Assembly: GCA_963842305.1 (NCBI GenBank)
Contig: CAWJFW010000002.1
Span: forward strand, 186,001 to 250,000
DNA length: 64,000 bases
Direction: 5' to 3'
Source: JAIBJN01 sp963842305
Lineage (GTDB): Bacteria > Actinomycetota > Thermoleophilia > Gaiellales > Gaiellaceae
Both the position numbers and the translations under genes were made by a program. The notes beneath the pieces were generated by a model that worked only from the letters and a program-made list of their open reading frames with translations, was not told the origin of the DNA and did no database searches. Shown piece after piece: positions 58,671 to 64,000 of the stretch (the first letter of the stretch is position 1; each line of letters starts with the position of its first letter).

Positions 58671-58754
58671 CCGGGCACGGGCCGCAAGATCTACCTAGGA
58701 CTACCCTTCCCGCGCCCCGGCGATAGTGCCATCGGCTCGCCTTGCCTGGTGAGG

Positions 58755-58972
58755 GCTAGGCGGCGGCGTTGGTCACGAGTTCGAAGGTCTCAAGAACATC
58801 GAACCAACGGCCGAGCTCGTCTCGCCTGCCCAGAGGGCGAGCAACGGGCAGCGTGGCGTCGGTGGGCGGACGACCTACGCGGGGCGCGGGGTCGATGCGG
58901 TCATCCCTCGCCGAGGAGCGGCCCGGGAGGTCGCGGCTGAGCTGCGGGCGTTCCTCGTGGCGGAGTCGGTGC
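58755..58972. pseudogene. shattered, partly inverted copy of a hydrolase 3' end
   Basis: On the minus strand 58754-58826 encodes RRDELGRWFDVLETF, matching QDELGRWFDVLETW of the intact gene at 60258-61070. On the plus strand, 58855-58955 encodes in three broken frames WADDLRG, SLAEERP and REVAAELRAFL, matching WADDVRG, FLAEERP and DEVAEELRAFF of the same gene. So a fragment of a paralogue has been inverted and then decayed. Confidence 0.75.
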
Positions 58973-59037
58973 AAGCGGCTGCTTACCGATCCGCCTCGAC
59001 GGGTACCCGAGGGTTCCGACCCAATCGAAAGGACACA

Positions 59038-59544
59038 ATGCCTGAGCTCACAACACCCCGTGACCTCTTCCTCCACGAACTCGGCGACATCCTGTATGTC
59101 GAGCGCGCGCTTGCAAAGGAGACGCTCCCGAAGCTGATCGGCGAGGTCTCCGACAAGGAGTTCAAGTCCGGGCTCGAGAGCCACCTCGAGCAGACCCGGC
59201 AGCACGTCGCCAACGTGGAGAAGGTCTTCGAGCTGCTCGGCGAGGAGCCCGAGGTCGAGAAGTGCGTCGGCTTCAAGGGCCTCAAGAAGGAGCACGACCA
59301 GCTGATCGAGGAGAGCGCCTCCTCGCTCGTCGACATCGTCGACGTCGGCGCCGCTGCGCGGACCGAGAATTACGAGATCGCCGCCTACGAGGGCCTGCGC
59401 CGCATGGCCAAGGCGATGGGCGAGGACAAGGCCGTCGACCTCCTCGACGAGAACCTCAAGCAGGAAAAAGAGACATTTCGCGAGGTCGAGAAGATCGCGA
59501 CGCGCCTGAGCAACGAAAGCGCCAAGGAGACCTCGGCCGCCTAG
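59038..59544 (+). CDS. DUF892 (YciE/YciF-like) stress protein
   Basis: 168 residues. Ferritin-like four-helix protein: LFLHELGDILYVERALAKETL, LESHLEQTRQHVANVEKVFE, YEIAAYEGLRRMAKAMGED. The family includes YciF-type stress proteins with a di-iron-like site. Shine-Dalgarno AAAGGA before ATG 59038. Confidence 0.92.
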   Translation: MPELTTPRDLFLHELGDILYVERALAKETLPKLIGEVSDKEFKSGLESHLEQTRQHVANVEKVFELLGEEPEVEKCVGFKGLKKEHDQLIEESASSLVDIVDVGAAARTENYEIAAYEGLRRMAKAMGEDKAVDLLDENLKQEKETFREVEKIATRLSNESAKETSAA

Positions 59545-59560
59545 CGACGGTCACGCACGA

Positions 59561-59591
59561 GGCGCCCGCCCCGCGGGCAGGGGCGGGCGCC
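59561..59591 (+). terminator. hairpin after DUF892 gene
   Basis: GGCGCCCGCCCC (59561-59572), GCGGGCA loop, GGGGCGGGCGCC (59580-59591): perfect 12-bp stem, no T-run. Confidence 0.55.
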
Positions 59592-59614
59592 GCCCGATTG
59601 CAAGGAGGGCCCTT

Positions 59615-59818
59615 ATGGTCGACCACCCCGTCGACTACCACCTGCTCCTCAAGTACCCGGACCGTGACGAGCCGGAGAACTCAGACTTCACGAGCTTCAC
59701 CGGCGAGATCACAGAAGGTGACGTCCTTTCACTCCCCGAGAAGGGCGAGTGGCGAGTCGAGGAGGTCAGGGATGCGACCGACCTCCCGAATCCACAGCTG
59801 GTCTGCGTCCCGGCGTAG
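59615..59818 (+). CDS. small hypothetical protein of stress cluster
   Basis: 67 residues, acidic beta-rich (DYHLLLKYPDRDEPENSDFT, GDVLSLPEKGEWRVEEVRDA). Strong Shine-Dalgarno AAGGAGG. No family recognised. Confidence 0.65.
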   Translation: MVDHPVDYHLLLKYPDRDEPENSDFTSFTGEITEGDVLSLPEKGEWRVEEVRDATDLPNPQLVCVPA

Positions 59819-60019
59819 CGCCAACGGCCTGCTTGAAGAGCGCCCTGGCCAGCAGCCCGCTTACGGCGCCGAGCAGCAGTCCAAACGGCCGGTACACAAG
59901 CTTCGCTCCCATGCGTGAATCCAGGTACGCGCGGGCCGGCACCAAACGCGCCGATCAGGTTTCCGGCCGGCGAGCAGCGGGTACCTACAGGTTCCACCAG
60001 TGGATGGAAAGGGGTCAAC

Positions 60020-60193
60020 ATGGGCGACAAGACCGAAGGCATGCGGGACAAGGTTGAAGGCAAGCTCAAGGAAGGTGAGGGCAAGCTCACCGACGACGAG
60101 ATGCGCGAGAAAGAGGGACAGGCGCAGCAGAAAGTCGGCGAGGGTAAGGACCGCCTCGAAGATGCGAAGGACGAGCTTCGCGAGCGAATCTGA
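60020..60193 (+). CDS. CsbD-like stress protein
   Basis: 57 residues, low-complexity and highly charged: KTEGMRDKVEGKLKEGEGKL and EGQAQQKVGEGKDRLEDAKD. CsbD-like proteins are small general-stress proteins of unknown mechanism. Shine-Dalgarno GGAAAGGGG. A 12-bp terminator hairpin follows. Confidence 0.88.
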   Translation: MGDKTEGMRDKVEGKLKEGEGKLTDDEMREKEGQAQQKVGEGKDRLEDAKDELRERI

Positions 60194-60215
60194 GTCGTCG
60201 CAGCAACCGGCATCA

Positions 60216-60242
60216 GAAGGGGCGCTCGCGGAGCGCCCCTTC
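60216..60242 (+). terminator. terminator after CsbD gene
   Basis: GAAGGGGCGCTC (60216-60227), GCG loop, GAGCGCCCCTTC (60231-60242) followed by TTCGTT: perfect 12-bp stem. It abuts the start of the hydrolase coding frame. Confidence 0.65.
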
Positions 60243-60257
60243 TTCGTTGGGTTCGAG

Positions 60258-61070
60258 CTGACGAAGGTTCGCGGCATCCGCTTGCGGATCGCGGGGGCAG
60301 GCCCGCCGCTCCTGCTCCTGCACGGTCATCCCCAGACCCATGCCATGTGGCACGCAGTCGCCGAGCAGCTGTCCGGAGAGTTCACGATCGTGGCGTCCGA
60401 TCTTCCGGGCTACGGCGGAAGTGCTCCGACCGCATCCGGCTCGAAGCGCGAGATGGCCGCCGCGCTCGTCGAGGTCATGGCCGACCTGGGCTTCGAGCGG
60501 TTTTCGATTGCGGGCCACGACCGCGGTGGCCGCTGTGCCTACCGCCTCGCCTTCGACTTCCCTGCACGCGTGGAGCGACTTGCCGTCCTCGACATCGTTC
60601 CGACGGCGGAGATGTGGCGGCGAGCCGACAAGGAGTTCGGGCTTGTCGACTGGCACTGGTTCTTCCTCGCTCAGCCCGAGCCGTTCCCTGAGCAGGTGAT
60701 TGCGGCCTCCCCAGACACGTACTACTTCCGCGGCGACAGGTCCCGCTTCCATCCACGGGCGCTGGCCGACTACCTCGCGGCGGTGCGCGACCCGGCGGTG
60801 ATCCGGGGGATGTGCCAGGACTACCGAGCGGGCGCGAAGATCGACCACGAGCTCGACGAGGCCGACCTCGCTGCGGGCCGTCGAATCGCCTGCCCGGTTC
60901 TCGTGCTCTGGGCCGGGCAAGACGAGCTGGGCCGCTGGTTCGACGTCCTCGAGACCTGGCGGCGCTGGGCGGACGACGTCCGCGGGCGCGCCGTCGACGC
61001 CGGCCACTTCCTCGCCGAGGAGCGACCGGACGAAGTGGCCGAGGAGCTACGCGCGTTCTTCTCCGGCTGA
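60258..61070 (+). CDS. haloacetate dehalogenase-like alpha/beta hydrolase
   Basis: About 270 residues; the start is unclear (CTG 60258 or TTG 60282; no ATG or GTG). PPLLLLHGHPQTHAMW oxyanion motif, nucleophile Asp in IAGHDRGGRCAYRLAF, the acid LDIVPTAEMW, HWFFLAQPEPFPE and catalytic His in DAGHFLAEERP: the full fluoroacetate/haloacetate dehalogenase pattern, where Asp rather than Ser is the nucleophile. Epoxide hydrolases share the pattern. It sits against the CsbD terminator, so a missing N-terminus is possible. Confidence 0.85.
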   Translation: MTKVRGIRLRIAGAGPPLLLLHGHPQTHAMWHAVAEQLSGEFTIVASDLPGYGGSAPTASGSKREMAAALVEVMADLGFERFSIAGHDRGGRCAYRLAFDFPARVERLAVLDIVPTAEMWRRADKEFGLVDWHWFFLAQPEPFPEQVIAASPDTYYFRGDRSRFHPRALADYLAAVRDPAVIRGMCQDYRAGAKIDHELDEADLAAGRRIACPVLVLWAGQDELGRWFDVLETWRRWADDVRGRAVDAGHFLAEERPDEVAEELRAFFSG

Positions 61071-61246
61071 CGGACTCACGAAGCCTCTGCCTGAGCCTTC
61101 TCTTCGCCTCCGAGCGATGGCCCGGACGGCGGGCTCCTCAGCGAGGCTGAGAACTCGCATGCGTGAACGAAGACGATCGAGCCGCCGCTCGAGGCGCCGA
61201 CCGCAAAGCGTGCCGAAGCCGAGCAGCGGCTCTTAGGGGCGGACGC

Positions 61247-61264
61247 GCACGGACGTTTCCGTGC
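61247..61264. other. short stem in 220-base gap
   Basis: GCACGGA, CGTT, TCCGTGC: 7-bp stem. The remainder of 61071-61289 shows no gene. Confidence 0.3.
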
Positions 61265-61289
61265 CGCCACGACGGGATACGACCACCTC

Positions 61290-61799
61290 GTGGCCGCCGC
61301 ACTTCACATCTACCTGCAGGATCATCTCGCGGGAGCAACGTTCGGCCTCGAGCTCGTTCAGCGCTGTCATCGGAACAATAAAGGCACAGAATTCGCCGAG
61401 CCCTTAGCTGAGCTCACCGTCGAGATCGCGGAGGATCGACAGGCTCTGCGACGGGTCATGCGTGACGTCGGCGCCGACGTCTCTCGCACCAAAGTGGCGG
61501 CCGGGTGGACGCTGGAGAAGGTTCGACGGCTGAAGCCGAACGGCGCCCTCTTCGAGTACACACCACTCGCGCGCGTCGTGGAGCTCGAGAGCCTGGCGAT
61601 CGGCATCGCGGGCAAGAGGGCGATGTGGCAGGCGCTCGACGATGTAGCTTCAAGTGAGGACCGCATTGGCCGCCATGACTTCTGGCGGCTCGCCGAGCGG
61701 GCTGACGACCAACTCTCAAGGGTCGAAGCCCTCCGGCTCGACGCCGCACGGACGGCGTTCCTACGGCCGTCGCCTGAGCGCACGTCGCCTCGGGCGTAG
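61290..61799 (+). CDS. conserved hypothetical helical protein
   Basis: 169 residues from GTG 61290. LHIYLQDHLAGATFGLELVQR, EIAEDRQALRRVMRDVGAD and LARVVELESLAIGIAGKRAMW look like a four-helix bundle with possible di-iron geometry (His/Glu pattern). I have seen similar orphans in actinobacteria but cannot name the family. Confidence 0.65.
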   Translation: MAAALHIYLQDHLAGATFGLELVQRCHRNNKGTEFAEPLAELTVEIAEDRQALRRVMRDVGADVSRTKVAAGWTLEKVRRLKPNGALFEYTPLARVVELESLAIGIAGKRAMWQALDDVASSEDRIGRHDFWRLAERADDQLSRVEALRLDAARTAFLRPSPERTSPRA

Positions 61800-61935
61800 A
61801 ACTGCGAGGCGCTTCGCAACGCCCGAGAGAGACACGACCTCTCGACGACCCGGACCCGTGCGCCCCACGTCCTCGTGGTGGTCGGTGATCGTTTTAGTGG
61901 GCCGCAAGAACGCGCCGGCGGCGGTTCCGTGGGTG

Positions 61936-62526
61936 TTATCGGTGCTGTTCAATCAAGAGGCTGCCGAGCGCCTGCGCGCGTTTCGCCGCGTCGCGGTCAC
62001 CCTCGGCAGCCTGCACGATCGAACCCTTCATCAGGATGTGCCAGGAGAGGGCGAAGGCGTCGGGGTCGCGCAGTCCGGCCTCGAGCGCGAGGCTGCGAAC
62101 GACCGAGCGGATGTTCTCGAGGTAGTCGGCGCTTGCGCGGCCGACGGGGTGGTCGAGGTCGCGGAACTCGAGGAGGGTGTTGACGAAGGAGCAGCCTTCG
62201 AAGTCCTCGCCCTGGAACCACTCGTCGAACAGGTCGAAGATCGCGAGCAGCTGCTCCTCCGGTGTTGCCCCGCGCCGTCGTGCCTCCCTCTCGACCCAGC
62301 CATAGGTCCAGATCTGCTCGCGCTGCTCCAGGAAGGCGAGCACAAGTTCGTCCTTGGAGGAAAAGTGGTTGTAGAGCGTCGCCTTGGCGACGCCGGCGCG
62401 CTCGACCAGCTCGTCGATACCGACATCGTGAATGCCGCGATGGGAAAAGAGCTCGTAGGCGGTGCCGAGGATGCGTTCGCGAGCACCCTGCCTAGACTCC
62501 GCACGAGTGGCGGGGGTGGCGACCAT
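61936..62526 (-). CDS. TetR/AcrR family transcriptional regulator
   Basis: 196 residues from ATG 62526. HTH domain: RERILGTAYELFSHRGIHDVGI, LVERAGVAKATLYNHFSSKDEL. C-terminal ligand domain (GCSFVNTLLEFRDLDHP). Leaderless -10 box seven bases upstream. A palindromic site lies beyond the -10 box, suggesting autorepression. Confidence 0.93.
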   Translation of the reverse strand: MVATPATRAESRQGARERILGTAYELFSHRGIHDVGIDELVERAGVAKATLYNHFSSKDELVLAFLEQREQIWTYGWVEREARRRGATPEEQLLAIFDLFDEWFQGEDFEGCSFVNTLLEFRDLDHPVGRASADYLENIRSVVRSLALEAGLRDPDAFALSWHILMKGSIVQAAEGDRDAAKRAQALGSLLIEQHR

Positions 62527-62539
62527 CTGGAAAAGACTA
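62524..62539 (-). promoter_or_regulatory. leaderless -10 box of TetR gene
   Basis: Minus strand TAGTCT (62539-62534), seven bases, then ATG 62526. Confidence 0.5.
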
Positions 62540-62541
62540 GC

Positions 62542-62560
62542 AGTGGACAGAACTGTCTGT
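62542..62560. promoter_or_regulatory. candidate TetR operator 1
   Basis: AGTGGACAGAACTGTCTGT: inverted repeat ACAGA-ACTG-TCTGT next to the TetR -10 box. Confidence 0.5.
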
Positions 62561-62649
62561 TTTCCGATGAGGCGCCTTCTCAATCTGAGGCACGCGTGTT
62601 TTAGGGACGGCCCCTCGCCAAGCGCGCCCGATGTTTAGGCATGTCTACA

Positions 62650-62668
62650 AGTGGACAGAACGGTCTTA
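62650..62668. promoter_or_regulatory. candidate TetR operator 2
   Basis: AGTGGACAGAACGGTCTTA matches operator 1 at 16 of 19 positions and lies about 110 bases before the next gene. Confidence 0.45.
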
Positions 62669-62776
62669 CTACTCGGATCTGGTCGGAGGGGCTTTCAGGG
62701 GTCTGCCTCTATCGGGTCACGGTGGTGCGAGGAAGGGTCAGTTCCTCACTGATAGTTACTCACAAGGAGGCAGGGC

Positions 62777-63070
62777 ATGGCAGCAACAGAAACCGCCGAA
62801 CGGCACCGCACGGCAAAGTCGTACGGCCAGACTCGTCTCGCGCATGGCGACGAGACCAAGAATGCGTTCAAGACCACGGAGTTCTTCGCGATGGTCGCCG
62901 TCAACGCGGCGATCTTGATCGCCGCCTGGGTATCCGACTCGCTCGGCGACGTGCGCGCCTGGACGCTCGTCGCCGCAGTCTCGATCGGCTACATCATCAG
63001 CCGCGGGCTGGCCAAGTCGGGCAGCAAATACGTCGGCGGCGAAGACCCGCTCAACCGCGACGATCGCTAG
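62777..63070 (+). CDS. small membrane protein, putative TetR target
   Basis: 97 residues. Hydrophilic N-terminus, then two helices (FFAMVAVNAAILIAAWVSDSL, AWTLVAAVSIGYIISRGL). Strong Shine-Dalgarno AAGGAGG. Function unknown. Confidence 0.75.
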   Translation: MAATETAERHRTAKSYGQTRLAHGDETKNAFKTTEFFAMVAVNAAILIAAWVSDSLGDVRAWTLVAAVSIGYIISRGLAKSGSKYVGGEDPLNRDDR

Positions 63071-63085
63071 GAACGCGACTTCAAG

Positions 63086-63115
63086 GCTGTGCCGGGGCGT
63101 TTGCTCCGGCACAGC
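63086..63115 (+). terminator. hairpin between membrane and SRPBCC genes
   Basis: GCTGTGCCGGGGC, GTTT loop, GCTCCGGCACAGC (one G-U pair): 13-bp stem. No T-run. Confidence 0.5.
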
Positions 63116-63142
63116 ATCGTTCATCAACCCGAAGGAGAGTTC

Positions 63143-63613
63143 ATGCCGAAGATCGAGGACACGATTGAGGTTCAGGTTCCCGTACAGCAGGCCTACAACC
63201 AGTGGACGCAGTTCGAGGATTTCCCGAAGTTCATGGAGGGCATTCAGTCGGTGCAGCAGCTCGACGACACACACGTTCAGTGGGTCGCGGAGATCCGCGG
63301 CGAGAGTCGTCAGTGGACGACCGAGATCACCGAGCAGCGGCCCGACGAGAAGGTTGCCTGGAAGACGATCGAGGGCGAGGTCAAGAACGACGGCGTCGTC
63401 ACCTTCGAGCCGATGGGCGACGCTCAGACACGCGTCAACGTGCAGATGGATGTCGAAAGTGATTCGACGGCAGAGAACGTCGCCGGCGATCTCCTGGGCG
63501 TCGTCAAGAGTCAGGTGCGCGGCGATCTCGAGCGGTTCAAGCAGCTGATCGAGAACCGCGACGAAGAAACAGGCGCCTGGCGCGGCGACGTGCGGGAGGG
63601 CGAAACGGCGTAG
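63143..63613 (+). CDS. SRPBCC family (cyclase/dehydrase-like) protein
   Basis: 156 residues. Helix-grip fold: IEVQVPVQQAYNQWTQFEDF, PKFMEGIQSVQQLDDTHVQW, PDEKVAWKTIEGEVKNDGVV. Binds hydrophobic ligands in relatives. GAAGGAG Shine-Dalgarno. 174 bases without a gene follow, with two stems (63699-63720 and 63736-63764). Confidence 0.88.
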   Translation: MPKIEDTIEVQVPVQQAYNQWTQFEDFPKFMEGIQSVQQLDDTHVQWVAEIRGESRQWTTEITEQRPDEKVAWKTIEGEVKNDGVVTFEPMGDAQTRVNVQMDVESDSTAENVAGDLLGVVKSQVRGDLERFKQLIENRDEETGAWRGDVREGETA

Positions 63614-63698
63614 GGGTTACAGGTGCGCGCCGGCCTCCTCTCATTGGGTGCCGGCTGCCGCGTTCGCACCGTTTAGGTAGCGCACATCCGACCAAGAC

Positions 63699-63764
63699 GT
63701 CAGTCGCCACTCCGACTGACGCGGGTCGAGCAATTAGTCCCGAAGGCCTTGGCGGCCCGGGACT
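63699..63764 (+). other. two short stems before the last gene
   Basis: GTCAGTCG / CGACTGAC (63699-63720, 8 bp) and AGTCCCG / CGGGACT (63736-63764, 7 bp, with an inner GGCC pair). Probably leader structure of the next gene. Confidence 0.35.
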
Positions 63765-63788
63765 GGTTCCAACCGTGAGAGGAGCACC

Positions 63789-64000
63789 ATGAATCAATTC
63801 GAAGACGGCGGCAACTCTGTGGCCGAGCAGGCAAGAGGCCTCAAAGAGGAAGCCAAAGACCGCGCGTCGAGCACTGTCAAGGAGCAGATGGACACCCGTT
63901 CAACACAGGCGGGGGAGCAGATGCAGAAGGTTGCCGGGGCGATGCGCCAGTCGAGCGATCAGCTTCGGGAGCAGGCGGGAGAAACCCCTGCGAAAGTGAA
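63789..64000 (+). CDS. charged coiled-coil stress protein, truncated by window edge
   Basis: At least 70 residues; the C-terminus is outside the window. NSVAEQARGLKEEAKDRASST, TVKEQMDTRSTQAGEQMQKV: charged, Gln-rich, helical, resembling late-embryogenesis-like or nutrient-deprivation-induced proteins. GAGAGGAG Shine-Dalgarno before ATG 63789. Confidence 0.7.
   Translation, partial: MNQFEDGGNSVAEQARGLKEEAKDRASSTVKEQMDTRSTQAGEQMQKVAGAMRQSSDQLREQAGETPAKV

Overview
The window is about 64 kb of GC-rich bacterial chromosome with GTG and TTG starts, a -10 box TANNNT repeatedly placed 6-9 nt before start codons, and an actinobacterial-type LexA box. Together these point to Actinomycetota; a Thermoleophilia-like lineage is my inference, not proven. 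Coding density is very high, with many 1-4 base start/stop overlaps (ATGA, GTGA, TTGA). I recognise no rRNA, tRNA, CRISPR array or insertion sequence.

Layout. 1-9.3 kb: GNAT acetyltransferase, acetyl-CoA synthetase, proline dehydrogenase, a metallo-beta-lactamase-fold hydrolase, several membrane proteins, a methyltransferase broken by two frameshifts, and a FabL-type enoyl-ACP reductase. 9.3-16.6 kb: EamA exporter, cold-shock protein, then a tyrosine/homogentisate catabolic cluster (FAH-family hydrolase, divergent Lrp regulator, hppD, hmgA), a HAD phosphatase and an AlkA-like glycosylase. 16.6-23.4 kb: gamma-glutamyltransferase, alpha/beta hydrolase, rhodanese, a glutamine amidotransferase, the pabB-pabC pair for p-aminobenzoate, and murI. 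23.5-33.9 kb: rph, mgtC-like, rdgB, pyrE, HU, an SOS-controlled DEDDh/GIY-YIG nuclease, pyrF, a LysM protein, a D,D-carboxypeptidase and a PfkB kinase. 34-46 kb: guaB-guaA and a small zinc ribbon, three MFS transporters, acylphosphatase, rplM-rpsI-glmM-glmS. 46-54.4 kb: a CopC-CopD protein behind a strongly structured leader, arfB/HAD with overlapping divergent starts, acpS-nnr-alr-cca, and a redoxin.

54.4-57.5 kb is an accessory insertion: inverted and direct repeats, an excisionase-like gene without an integrase, an HNH nuclease, a phage-type zinc finger, small orphan genes and a winged-helix regulator, with more AT-rich codons. 57.6-64 kb is a stress-type gene cluster (DUF1206, DUF892, CsbD, SRPBCC, a dehalogenase-like hydrolase, TetR, small membrane proteins), whose genes mostly have strong Shine-Dalgarno sites, unlike the leaderless core genes. 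It also holds a shattered, partly inverted copy of the 3' end of its own hydrolase gene.

How the genes fit together: guaB/guaA, pyrE/pyrF and rdgB cover purine and pyrimidine supply and sanitation; glmM/glmS, murI, alr and the carboxypeptidase serve cell-wall synthesis; hppD/hmgA/FAH break down tyrosine. No single complete new system is evident. The best leads are the leaderless promoter grammar with leaderless mini-ORFs, the structured leader at 47.9-48.1 kb, a two-copy intergenic repeat, the paired TetR-type sites in the stress cluster and the orphan excisionase region.
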